A stretch of DNA of 64,000 nt from JAJTGZ01 sp964403525 (GTDB lineage: Bacteria > Planctomycetota > Phycisphaerae > Phycisphaerales > UBA1924). A program made the translations under genes and the position numbers. Each line of letters opens with the position of its first letter. Position 1 is the first letter of the stretch. The DNA lies in the NCBI GenBank assembly GCA_964403525.1, contig CAYOGE010000013.1:16310-80309 (forward strand), read 5' to 3'. Positions 34,527 through 42,346 of this stretch are shown here, piece by piece. Under the pieces are notes generated by a model. It was not told the origin of the DNA. It saw nothing but the letters and a program-made list of their open reading frames with translations, and searched no databases.

Positions 34527-34690
34527 CCGCCTCGCCCGCCACCCGCTCCCCCCGGGCGGCCGCTAAACTCCCCGCTTGCTTCCCATCCGCACCGCGGGTT
34601 TCCTCCCGCGATGGAACCGGTCGCGGCCTACCACGGGCTTGCGCACCACGCGGCCGAACCTCTCCCTCGCAACCAGCAGACTTCACCATC

Positions 34691-35917
34691 ATGACCCCTC
34701 CCCCCCCTCCCCCTTCTTCTTCTCCCGCTGAGCCCAACCGCCCCGAGCTTGACCCGCAGCTCGCCGATGCCGCGCTCGCCGCCAAGCCGCCCGCGGCGGC
34801 CCAGCCCCCGAACGTCTGGCCGCAGACCGTCACCGGCACACCGCCGCCGCCGGAAGACCGCGCCATCAAGCGCGCCGATGCGCCCGAGGTGCTCGCCAAG
34901 ATCGATGCGCTGCTGGCGGATGTCGCCCCCGGCACCGCGCCCGACTCGATGAACGGCCGGCTGGTGAAGGACCTCATCGTCAACGCCCTCAAGCTCATCC
35001 CCGACGGCCGCGACACCGGCGAGGTGAAGCTCATCACCGCCGCCGTCAAAGAGCTCCGCTACGCCTACCGCGTCTTCGGCCAGTACCCCGAGCCGCACAA
35101 GGTGACCATCTTCGGCTCCGCCCGCACACCCAGGGACCACCCAGACTACACCGCGGCGGTCGAGTTCGGCCGCCTGATGGCCGCGGCGGGCTGGATGAGC
35201 ATCACCGGCGCGGGCGGCGGCATCATGGAGGCCGGGCACGAGGGGCCGGGCGTCGAGAAGTCGTTCGGCGTCGCCATCCGCCTCCCCTTCGAGACCACCG
35301 CCAACGCCGTCATCGCCGGCGACAGCAAGCTGATCACCTTCCGCTACTTCTTCACGCGCAAGCTGATGTTCGTCAGCCAGGCCGAGGCGGTCGCCCTCTT
35401 CCCCGGCGGCTTCGGCACCATGGATGAGGCCTTCGAGAGCCTCACGCTCATCCAGACCGGCAAGGCCGCGATGCTGCCGGTGGTGCTGGTCGAAGGGAAG
35501 GGGAACAACTACTGGGAGCAGTTCATCGATTTCGTCAAGAAGGGCCTGCTCTCGCGCGGCTGGATCGGCCAGGACGACCTGAGCCTCTTCAAGCTCTGCA
35601 CGTCGCCGCAGGAGGCCGTCGACCACATCCTCCGCTTCTACCGCACCTACCACAGCGCCCGCTACGTCAAGGACGACCTGGTCATCCGCGTCAAGCGCCA
35701 GCTGGCCCAGAAGGACATCGACGCCCTGAGCGAGCGCTTCGCCGCGCTGATCAAGCAGCCCGACGCCGGCGGCACCACCGGCGGCAAGATCATCCAGCGC
35801 AGCGCCTACGACGTCGAGACCGACCACCGCGACCTGCCAAGACTCGTCTTCACCCACACCCGCTACCACTACGGCCGCATCCGCCAGCTCATCGACGCCA
35901 TCAACGAGTGCGACTGA
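34691..35917 (+). CDS. LOG family nucleotide 5'-monophosphate nucleosidase-like protein
   Basis: 408 residues. Rossmann-like LOG core with GAGGGIMEAGHEG and the PGGFGTMDEAFESLTLIQTGK motif that binds the nucleotide phosphate and ribose. Core starts near VTIFGSARTPRDHP (about residue 138). Long N-terminal (Pro-rich, then helical) and C-terminal extensions make it resemble the larger PpnN-type enzymes rather than the roughly 190-residue cytokinin-activating LOG proteins. Probably removes the base from nucleoside monophosphates. Start ATG at 34691; its promoter may lie partly in the assembly gap. Confidence 0.86.
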   Translation: MTPPPPPPSSSPAEPNRPELDPQLADAALAAKPPAAAQPPNVWPQTVTGTPPPPEDRAIKRADAPEVLAKIDALLADVAPGTAPDSMNGRLVKDLIVNALKLIPDGRDTGEVKLITAAVKELRYAYRVFGQYPEPHKVTIFGSARTPRDHPDYTAAVEFGRLMAAAGWMSITGAGGGIMEAGHEGPGVEKSFGVAIRLPFETTANAVIAGDSKLITFRYFFTRKLMFVSQAEAVALFPGGFGTMDEAFESLTLIQTGKAAMLPVVLVEGKGNNYWEQFIDFVKKGLLSRGWIGQDDLSLFKLCTSPQEAVDHILRFYRTYHSARYVKDDLVIRVKRQLAQKDIDALSERFAALIKQPDAGGTTGGKIIQRSAYDVETDHRDLPRLVFTHTRYHYGRIRQLIDAINECD

Positions 35918-35953
35918 GCGCCTGTTGCGCAAGCAAGAGGGAAAAGACCGGCC

Positions 35954-35993
35954 GCGGATCGACGCGGATCGACGCGGATCGAGGCGGATCGAG
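35954..35993 (+). repeat. 10-bp tandem repeat, four GCGGATCGA(C/G) units
   Basis: GGAT recurs at 35956, 35966, 35976 and 35986, exactly one helical turn apart. The same 10-bp phasing of GGAT occurs three times at each junction of the zinc-ribbon gene array nearby. Confidence 0.9.
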
Positions 35994-36004
35994 GCAGAAG
36001 AAGT

Positions 36005-36109
36005 TTCACCACAGAGCCGTGCGCAACGCAGCGAAGCGGAGTGGAGCCGGAAGTCAAGGAGCCGGGCGGGTTGAAAACCCGCCCCACGATACAGAGGTCA
36101 CAGAGAAGA
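36005..36109 (+). repeat. Dispersed ~105-bp repeat, copy 1
   Basis: Begins TTCACCACAGAGCCGTGCG, contains GAGCCGGAAGTCAAGGAGCC and GGCGGGTTGAAAACCCGCC (itself a palindrome) and ends ACAGAGGTCACAGAGAAG. A nearly identical copy in reverse orientation lies at 39921-40026 and a diverged copy inside mfd at 57099-57204. Confidence 0.9.
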
Positions 36110-36187
36110 GAGAGAGGGGCAAGGCATTTTCTGTCTTGACACACGCATTCTCTCTCTGCCTTTCTCTGTGTCTCTGTGCCTCTGTGG
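36091..36187. repeat. Imperfect inverted repeat of CACAGAG-rich sequence between convergent genes
   Basis: Left arm 36091-36116 (ACAGAGGTCACAGAGAAGAG...) and right arm 36150-36185 (reverse complement ACAGAGGCACAGAGACACAG...) can form a long hairpin. It separates the rightward LOG gene from the leftward zinc-ribbon gene and could terminate both. The stop codon of the latter abuts the right arm. The whole 35918-36187 interval is repeat DNA without a gene. Confidence 0.75.
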
Positions 36188-36715
36188 TTAACTGTCTTTG
36201 CCTTTCCCGCACTCAGGACACGTTGCGTCAGCCGCAAGCCCCGCGAGCGAGTAGCCGCACTTGGCGCAGCTCCCTGTCATCGCCCGCCGCCGCGCGAGGA
36301 TGCCGGAGCGGAGGAGCAACGCGGCGGGCGTCCAGAGGAGGAAGGGGATGGGCCAGAACAGGAAGGTTGTCGCCTCCCATGCACCATACTTCATCGCACC
36401 GACCACTCCGAAGGTCCGATTGGAGAAACCGGCAGGCTGGGGGCTTGGTGCGAGAGGGAGCCAAAGGTCCAGCCTCCTCTCTGCGTGGTCTGCAATGATC
36501 AACCGCCCTCCATTTGAGCCAACGGTTCCATAAGAGAAGTCGATTCGACCGGCGTACACGCTCACGTCGACATGATCGCTTTTCCAGCCCGGCCACCACC
36601 ACCTCGACGCCACCCACACCACCGCCACAAGCAGGCCGAGTGTGAGGAGCGTCCAGCCCAGCGTTCTCCGCTTGCGGCCGTGCCTCTTCAGCGTTCTTTT
36701 CTGATCCGTGTTCAT
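36188..36715 (-). CDS. Zinc-ribbon membrane protein, array unit D
   Basis: 175 residues. Membrane helix near residues 18-35 (LGWTLLTLGLLVAVVWVASR), an external domain, a second helix (TTFLFWPIPFLLWTPAALLL) and a C-terminal zinc ribbon CAKCGYSLAGL...CPECGK. The first 140 residues are nearly identical to the protein encoded at 37426-37965. The ATG at 36715 lies inside the 10-bp phased GGAT repeat, 6 bp after the stop of the preceding gene. Function unknown; this tail is common in planctomycete membrane proteins. Confidence 0.72.
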   Translation of the reverse strand: MNTDQKRTLKRHGRKRRTLGWTLLTLGLLVAVVWVASRWWWPGWKSDHVDVSVYAGRIDFSYGTVGSNGGRLIIADHAERRLDLWLPLAPSPQPAGFSNRTFGVVGAMKYGAWEATTFLFWPIPFLLWTPAALLLRSGILARRRAMTGSCAKCGYSLAGLAADATCPECGKGKDS

Positions 36716-36721
36716 CCGCGT

Positions 36722-37297
36722 TTATCCGTGGCTGGTCTTCTGCTTTCCGCACTCGGGGCACGGGGCATCAGGCGCGGGGGGGAGCCCCGCGAGGTCGTAG
36801 CCGCACTTCCTGCACTTGCCGGCGATCGCCCGCCGCCGCGCGATGATGCCGGAGCGCAGGAGCAGCGCGGCGGGGGTCCAGAGGAGGAGGGGGATGGGCC
36901 AGAGAAGCACCACGATATTTGTGTTTGGGCCATTGGCAAACATCACGGTCTCGTGACGAAACAGTCCGAATTGACGCACCACCTCTCCTCGTCGCCGCCT
37001 GGCGTCGGTTGTTCCTCCGAACCACCACTTCCAAAGGAGGGATTCTTGTTCGCAATACCAACCTGGAGGCCCAAAGAAGAGCTCTCCCTCCGCCAAGAAA
37101 CAGCGTCCTTGGCTGACCATGATGCCTCGGTTTTTGAATCCGAAGCTAAACATCCACCACCCGCTCGCCACCCAGAGAGCCGCGACGATCGCCCCCGCCG
37201 CTGCCATTGCCCATCCGGCCATGCGGCGTTTGCGTCCCACCTTGCGGGGAGATTGAAGCGGTCCGTTGGACCGCACAGCTTCACTTCCGGCGTTCAT
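36722..37297 (-). CDS. Zinc-ribbon membrane protein, array unit C (divergent N-terminal half)
   Basis: 191 residues from the ATG at 37297. The last 70 residues (LLWPIPLLLWTPAALLLRSG, then the ribbon CRKCGYDLAGL...CPECGKQK) match its neighbours, but the first 120 are only distantly similar (helix MAGWAMAAAGAIVAALWVAS, then a Trp-rich external part). The ATG overlaps the TGA of a 41-residue truncated copy (37294-37419), and the start region MNAGSEAV comes from a dispersed repeat. Its TAA sits in the phased GGAT repeat. Confidence 0.68.
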   Translation of the reverse strand: MNAGSEAVRSNGPLQSPRKVGRKRRMAGWAMAAAGAIVAALWVASGWWMFSFGFKNRGIMVSQGRCFLAEGELFFGPPGWYCEQESLLWKWWFGGTTDARRRRGEVVRQFGLFRHETVMFANGPNTNIVVLLWPIPLLLWTPAALLLRSGIIARRRAIAGKCRKCGYDLAGLPPAPDAPCPECGKQKTSHG

Positions 37298-37419
37298 GCG
37301 CTGCGCTCCCGAACGGCACGGCCCGCCGCCACAAGCAGGCCGAGGGTGAGGAGCGTCCAGCCCAGCGTTCTCCGCTTGCGGCCGTGCCTCTTCAGCGTTC
37401 TTTTCTGATCCGTGTTCAT
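37294..37419 (-). pseudogene. Truncated zinc-ribbon gene start (41 residues)
   Basis: The first 31 codons are the same as those of units B and D (MNTDQKRTLKRHGRKRRTLG, then the first helix up to TLGLLVA), but the frame ends after AGRAVRERSA at a TGA sharing ATGA with the next gene. It is either a remnant of recombination inside the array or a leader peptide coupled to unit C. Confidence 0.65.
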
Positions 37420-37425
37420 CCGCGT

Positions 37426-37965
37426 TTATCCGTGGCTGGTCTTCTGCTTCCCGCATTCGGGGCACGGGGCATCAGCCGCGGGGGGGAGCCCCGCGAGGTC
37501 GCAGCCGCACGACTTGCACTTGCCTGTGATCGCCCGCCGCCGCGCGAGGATGCCCGAGCGCAGGAGCAGCGCGGCGGGGGTCCAGAGGAGGAGGGGGATG
37601 GGCCAGAACAGGAAGGTTGTCGCCTCCCATGCGCCATACTTCATCGCACCGACCACTCCGAAGGTCCGATTGGAGAAACCGGCAGGCTGGGGGCTTGGTG
37701 CGAGAGGGAGCCAAAGGTCCAGCCTCCTCTCTGCGTGGTCTGCAATGATCAACCGCCCTCCATTTGAGCCAACGGTTCCATAAGAGAAGTCGATTCGACC
37801 GGCGTACACGCTCACGTCGACATGATCGCTTTTCCAGCCCGGCCACCACCACCTCGACGCCACCCACACCACCGCCACAAGCAGGCCGAGTGTGAGGAGC
37901 GTCCAGCCCAGCGTTCTCCGCTTGCGGCCGTGCCTCTTCAGCGTTCTTTTCTGATCCGTGTTCAT
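37426..37965 (-). CDS. Zinc-ribbon membrane protein, array unit B
   Basis: 179 residues: two membrane helices and C-terminal ribbon CKSCGCDLAGL...CPECGKQK. Nearly identical to the protein at 36188-36715 over the first 140 residues; from about residue 145 onward it instead matches the tail of unit C. The start codon lies in the phased GGAT repeat, 6 bp after the stop of a decayed copy. Very high identity between units B and D points to recent duplication or gene conversion. Confidence 0.72.
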   Translation of the reverse strand: MNTDQKRTLKRHGRKRRTLGWTLLTLGLLVAVVWVASRWWWPGWKSDHVDVSVYAGRIDFSYGTVGSNGGRLIIADHAERRLDLWLPLAPSPQPAGFSNRTFGVVGAMKYGAWEATTFLFWPIPLLLWTPAALLLRSGILARRRAITGKCKSCGCDLAGLPPAADAPCPECGKQKTSHG

Positions 37966-37971
37966 CCGCGT

Positions 37972-38020
37972 TTATCCGCGGCTGGTCTTCTGCTTTCTGC
38001 ATTCAGGGCGCTGGGCATCC
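37972..38020 (-). pseudogene. Remnant C-terminus of a fourth zinc-ribbon gene
   Basis: Reading leftward, the sequence encodes DAQRPECRKQKTSRG and then TAA, against the intact DAPCPECGKQKTSHG and TAA of its neighbours. One ribbon cysteine and the glycine after the second are lost, and no coding continuation is seen upstream. Confidence 0.7.
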
Positions 38021-38308
38021 GCGGAGTCTACACGAAAGCGCGGGGCACGTCGGCCCGGATGAAGTGGGGGACCGAGGCGATTTCTCGATAACGCCGTGCT
38101 TTCGGGAGCGGAGCGCACGAAAGCCGGAAGTCAAGTAGCCACGCTCAGCGTGATTCAAGCGCCTTTGGCGGTGACGTTCCCGGCGGCACAGAGCACCGGT
38201 GCCCCCACGTGATGAGGCACAGGGCAGCCGGCAAGACACAAGGGCAACGCAAAACCGCCCCCCATGCCCGTGCCTCCCGGCTCGGACTTGCCCCGGCCAC
38301 CCGCCTCC
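38021..38308. other. Gene-free stretch with a dispersed-repeat copy
   Basis: Positions 38093-38140 (GCCGTGCTTTCGGGAGCGGAGC, here in + orientation, then GCCGGAAGTCAAG) match the core of the ~105-bp repeat. The rest shows no gene, RNA or promoter that can be supported. Confidence 0.55.
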
Positions 38309-39265
38309 TCAAACCTTCAACTGCGCCAGCGTCCCGACCTCTTCGCTGCTCACCACGACGGCCTTGTGCAGCGGGGTGAGGCGTTTTTCCGTCTTGTTGC
38401 CGCGCTTGGTGATCACCTCGTGGTCGACCGAGAGGGTGTGGAGCATCTTGCACTGCGGGCAGCTCTCGACCTTGTAGCGCAGGCAGGCGGTGGTCTTGGG
38501 GCCCTTGGCGGCCTTGGCGAGTTGCTTGGCCTGCTTCTTCGCTTCCTTCGGGTCGGCGGGGATCGGCGGCGGCGGAGGAGGCGGCGGGACCGTCATCGCC
38601 GAAAGGGGCGGCACCAGCGCGGCGACGCTCGTCGCGGCCTTGACGCTCGCGGTCATCTCGGCCGAGGGCTCGGGGACCTCGAGCACCAGCATGTTGAAGT
38701 CGGCCCACTTGCCGCACGGCTCGCAGTAGGGCCGTGAGGCGCCCCTGTACCCGCCGAGCGTCCCCGCGCCGATGAGGATCACCGCCTCGATGCCCCAGGA
38801 GATGTAGACCATGAAGCCCGAGACCGTCGGCGCGTTCGCCGAAGACTGGCCCGCCTTGCCAATCGTCCACCCCGTCTCCGCGCGCAGCTCGCAGTAGTCG
38901 AAGAACCCGAAGTTCGCATCCACCGCCGCCCGGATGTCCGCCGGCGCCAGGGCGATGATCCCCGGGCGCGACAGGCGGTACTCCACCGCGTGCGACACGG
39001 CCACCGCCACCACGCCCGCCGCCAGCCCGACCGCCGCGCCGGCGATCCGGTTGCGGCAGTGGGTGGCCTTGGTCAGATAGGCCACGATGCCCCCGGTGAG
39101 TATGCACATGAATACCACCGCCAGCACCTCAAGCAGGATCAGCGGGATCCAGTGCATCACCGCCTGGTAGACGACGCCGAGCACCGCCGCCCCCAGCAGC
39201 ACCAGCGGCGCGCCGGCGAAGACCTTGCCCGTGAACGCGCCCGACGGTTGGAAACGTTGCAGCAT
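38309..39265 (-). CDS. Hypothetical polytopic membrane protein
   Basis: 318 residues. Three N-terminal hydrophobic segments (around residues 16-38, 42-62 and 73-92), a small external domain with FGFFDYCELR, one more helix (GFMVYISWGIEAVILIGAGTL) and a cytosolic tail with a Pro8 stretch and a Lys-rich linker (KEAKKQAKQLAKAAKGPK). Two CxxC pairs, CEPC and CPQC, may bind zinc. No family recognised. Start ATG at 39265; divergent from the gene at 39359. Confidence 0.68.
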   Translation of the reverse strand: MLQRFQPSGAFTGKVFAGAPLVLLGAAVLGVVYQAVMHWIPLILLEVLAVVFMCILTGGIVAYLTKATHCRNRIAGAAVGLAAGVVAVAVSHAVEYRLSRPGIIALAPADIRAAVDANFGFFDYCELRAETGWTIGKAGQSSANAPTVSGFMVYISWGIEAVILIGAGTLGGYRGASRPYCEPCGKWADFNMLVLEVPEPSAEMTASVKAATSVAALVPPLSAMTVPPPPPPPPIPADPKEAKKQAKQLAKAAKGPKTTACLRYKVESCPQCKMLHTLSVDHEVITKRGNKTEKRLTPLHKAVVVSSEEVGTLAQLKV

Positions 39266-39358
39266 GGCGGCAGCATAACTAAACCCCGCGGGTGTTTCAC
39301 ACTCAGCCGGTGGATCATCACACGCGCCGGCCCGTCGCCCGCACGACTACCTTGCCAC

Positions 39359-39874
39359 ATGCCCCGCAACGCAACCGCCAGCGCGCTCGCCAACCGCCGC
39401 GCAGCCGCGGCCAAATACAAGCCCGCGGAGGTCCGGCTCCTGCTCGTCGCCGAGGCCCCGCCGTGCGACACGGACCGGTACTTCTACTTTGAGGATGTGG
39501 ACAGGCACGACTGGCTATTCCGGTACGTCTACGAAGGATTGACGGGCCGGAAGCCCACGCGCGAGGGCAAGGCCGGGCACCTCGCCGAGCTCCGCGACGC
39601 CGGGCTCTTCATGATCGACCTGCACGAAGAGAACGCAAAGCAGCCGAGCGCGGCCATCCTCACCCCGTGCATCCCCGGCCTCATCGACCGCTGCCGCAAA
39701 CTGAAGCCGAAGCACATCGCCCTCATCAAGTCGATCGTCCACGACGTCGCCTTCGAGCCGCTCAAGCAGGCGGGCCTGCCGGTCATCGACGAGCGCCTCC
39801 CCTTCCCCGCCAGCGGCCAGCAGAAAAAGTTCCTTGAGGGCTTCGCCCGAGTCCTCAAAGCCTCCGGCTTCTAA
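39359..39874 (+). CDS. Hypothetical protein, possible uracil-DNA-glycosylase-like fold
   Basis: 171 residues from the ATG at 39359. VRLLLVAEAPPCDTDRYFYF near residue 25 recalls the first motif (GEAPG) of family 4/5 uracil-DNA glycosylases, and LKPKHIALIKSIVHDVAFEP could be the following strand-helix. The usual iron-sulfur cysteines are absent, so enzymatic identity is doubtful. The coding region ends just before a dispersed repeat that fills the gap to uvrB. Confidence 0.6.
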   Translation: MPRNATASALANRRAAAAKYKPAEVRLLLVAEAPPCDTDRYFYFEDVDRHDWLFRYVYEGLTGRKPTREGKAGHLAELRDAGLFMIDLHEENAKQPSAAILTPCIPGLIDRCRKLKPKHIALIKSIVHDVAFEPLKQAGLPVIDERLPFPASGQQKKFLEGFARVLKASGF

Positions 39875-39920
39875 ATCCATCCGCCATCTTCCTTCTCCCA
39901 CTTCTTCCACTCTGCCCCCT

Positions 39921-40026
39921 CTTCTCTGTGTCCTCTGTATCGTGGGGCGGGTTTTCAACCCGCCCGGCTCCTTGACTTCCGGCTCCTCTCTGCTTCGCTC
40001 CGTTGCGCACGGCTCTGTGGTGAACC
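39921..40026 (-). repeat. Dispersed ~105-bp repeat, copy 2 (inverted relative to copy 1)
   Basis: The reverse complement matches 36005-36109 at nearly every base. The main differences are AACGGAGCGAAGCAGAGAGGAGCC in place of AACGCAGCGAAGCGGAGTGGAGCC. It lies 30 bp before the uvrB start and probably carries or displaces its promoter. Confidence 0.9.
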
Positions 40027-40055
40027 TCCCTTTCTCTCCTCCCGTACCATCACCC

Positions 40056-42308
40056 GTGCTCCCCACGACGCGTCCCTTCAAGCTCGCCACACCCTACAAG
40101 CCGCTGGGCGACCAGCCGCAGGCGATCGAGCAGCTGACCTCGCGCATCAACGCGGGCGAGAAGTGGTCGTGCCTGCTCGGCGCCACCGGCACGGGCAAGA
40201 CGTTCACGATGGCCAACGTCATCCAGCGCACGCAGAAGCCAACGCTCATCCTCAGCCACAACAAGACCCTCGCCGCCCAGCTCTACGAGGAGATGAAGGA
40301 GCTCTTCCCCGACAACGCGGTGAGCTACTTCGTCAGCTACTACGACTACTACCAGCCGGAGGCGTACATCCCCGCGCGCGACATCTACATCGAGAAGGAC
40401 TCGTCGCGCAACGACGACCTGGACAAGCTGCGCCTCGCCGCCACCAGCAACATCCTCTCGCGGCGCGACACCGTCGTCGTCGCCAGCGTCTCGTGCATCT
40501 TCGGGCTCGGCTCGCCCGAGGCCTACGGCGCCAAGGTGATGACGCTCTACAGGGGCATGTCCATCGACCGCCGCCGGCTCTTCCTGGCGCTGGATGCCAT
40601 GCTCTACGCCCGCGCGGATATCGAGTTCCAGCGCGGCATGTTCCGCGCCCGCGGCGACACCGTCGATATCTTCCCCGCCTACGAGCAGTACGCCGTCCGC
40701 GTCGAGCTCGGCGGCGGCTTCAACGACACGGTGGAGCGCATCAGCCTCATCAACCCCACCAGCGGCGAGGTCATCGCCGACGAGAGCGACCGTGTCTTCA
40801 TCTTCCCCGCCAAGCACTACGTCATGCCCGAGGAGCGCATGGCCGACGCCCTCCGCGGCATCCGCGAAGAGATGGAGAAGCAGGTCCCCGCGCTCCGCGC
40901 TGAGGGCAAGCTGCTGGAGGCCCAGCGCCTCCTCGCACGCACCAAGTACGACCTGGAGATGCTGGAAGAGACGGGCGTCTGCCAGGGTGTCGAGAACTAC
41001 TCGCGGCACCTGGACGGCCGCCCCCCCGGCAGCAAGCCGTGGACGCTGATGGACTACTTCGATTACTCGCCCCAGCCAGCCAGCGCCGACGAGCGGACCG
41101 GCGGCCACGAAGACCGCCACCTCTACCGGCTCCAGCGCCGCCAGGAGCACGACTGGCTGCTGATCATCGACGAGAGCCACGTCACCATCCCGCAGGTGCG
41201 CGCGATGTACAACGGCGACCAGGCCCGCAAGAAGGTCCTCGTCGAGCACGGGTTCCGCCTCCCCAGCGCGATGGACAACCGCCCGCTGAAGTTCGAGGAG
41301 TTCGAGTCCGTCACGCCGCAGGTGGTGTTCGTCAGCGCCACGCCCGCGCCCTACGAGCTTGAGAAGGTCGGCGGCGTCGTCGCCGAGCAGGTCATCCGCC
41401 CAACCGGCCTGCTCGACCCGGTCATCGAGCTCAAGCCCGCCGCAGGCCAGGTGCCCGACCTCATCGCCCAGTGCAAGGACGCCGTTGCCCGCGGCGGGCG
41501 CGTGCTCATCACCGCCCTGACCAAGCGCCTGTGCGAGGACCTCACGCTCTACCTGCACGAGCAGAAGCTGCGCGTCCGCTACCTCCACAGCGAGATCGAG
41601 ACGCTCGAGCGGCTGGAGATCCTCACCGGCCTGCGCAAGGGTGAGTTCGACGTGCTCGTTGGCGTCAACCTCCTACGCGAGGGGCTCGACCTGCCCGAGG
41701 TCAATCTCGTCTGCATCGTCGACGCCGACAAGGAGGGCTTCCTCCGCTCGCCGACGAGCCTCATCCAGACCATCGGCCGCGCTGCCCGCAACAGCGACAG
41801 CAAGGTGGTCATGTACGCCGACCGCGTCACCCCGTCGATGAAGTCCGCCATCGACGAGACCGACCGCCGCCGCGAGAAGCAGCGGGCCTACAACGCCGAG
41901 CACGGCATCACGCCCACCACCATCATCAAGGCGATCCGCGACGGCATGGAGCAGGAGCTGCGCGCCGGCCGCGCGGTGCGCGACGCCGTCCGCCAGAGCG
42001 AGCCGGAGTACGAGGTCGCCGAGCTCACCCGCATGCTCGAAGAAGAGATGCTCGAGGCCGCCGCCGCGATGGAGTTTGAGAAGGCCGCCAAGCTGCGCGA
42101 CCAGGCCGCCCTGCTGCGCAGCGGCAAGATCAAGCCCAGTGGTGTGACGGCGGGCAAGGGCGGCGCAACCAAGGTCCGCCGCGGCGATGTTGACGGCGGC
42201 GCAGCGGGCGTCGGCCCGAGCCTCGACCGCAAGGCCGGCATGCCCGGCGTACGCGCCAACAAGAAGTCAAAGAAAAAGGGCAGGAACCTCGGCGGCAAGC
42301 CTTTCTGA
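40056..42308 (+). CDS. uvrB: Excinuclease ABC subunit B
   Basis: Damage-verifying helicase of nucleotide excision repair. 750 residues from the GTG at 40056. Walker A GATGTGKT, the beta-hairpin YYDYYQPEAY, DESHV, VSATPAPYE (motif III), GVNLLREGLDLPEV and QTIGRAARN are all present; a UvrC-binding UVR motif (AAAAMEFEKAAKLRDQAALLR) is near the C-terminus. The tail is about 70 residues longer than usual and Lys/Gly-rich. An upstream extension of the frame runs into the dispersed repeat and is rejected. Confidence 0.97.
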   Translation: MLPTTRPFKLATPYKPLGDQPQAIEQLTSRINAGEKWSCLLGATGTGKTFTMANVIQRTQKPTLILSHNKTLAAQLYEEMKELFPDNAVSYFVSYYDYYQPEAYIPARDIYIEKDSSRNDDLDKLRLAATSNILSRRDTVVVASVSCIFGLGSPEAYGAKVMTLYRGMSIDRRRLFLALDAMLYARADIEFQRGMFRARGDTVDIFPAYEQYAVRVELGGGFNDTVERISLINPTSGEVIADESDRVFIFPAKHYVMPEERMADALRGIREEMEKQVPALRAEGKLLEAQRLLARTKYDLEMLEETGVCQGVENYSRHLDGRPPGSKPWTLMDYFDYSPQPASADERTGGHEDRHLYRLQRRQEHDWLLIIDESHVTIPQVRAMYNGDQARKKVLVEHGFRLPSAMDNRPLKFEEFESVTPQVVFVSATPAPYELEKVGGVVAEQVIRPTGLLDPVIELKPAAGQVPDLIAQCKDAVARGGRVLITALTKRLCEDLTLYLHEQKLRVRYLHSEIETLERLEILTGLRKGEFDVLVGVNLLREGLDLPEVNLVCIVDADKEGFLRSPTSLIQTIGRAARNSDSKVVMYADRVTPSMKSAIDETDRRREKQRAYNAEHGITPTTIIKAIRDGMEQELRAGRAVRDAVRQSEPEYEVAELTRMLEEEMLEAAAAMEFEKAAKLRDQAALLRSGKIKPSGVTAGKGGATKVRRGDVDGGAAGVGPSLDRKAGMPGVRANKKSKKKGRNLGGKPF

Positions 42309-42346
42309 AGCCCCGCGGCCATCAGAATGTTGCCGACCCCGCCCGC

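Noticed and set aside
35869..36237. 122-codon leftward frame (NHRGTETQRK-type protein)
   Set aside because: It is translated dispersed repeat DNA, overlaps the ends of two real genes, and the same peptide pattern arises from the repeat copy upstream of uvrB.
40050..41588. 512-codon frame antisense to uvrB
   Set aside because: It is a shadow of uvrB codon structure; composition is low-complexity Val/Gly/Ala/Asp with no family.
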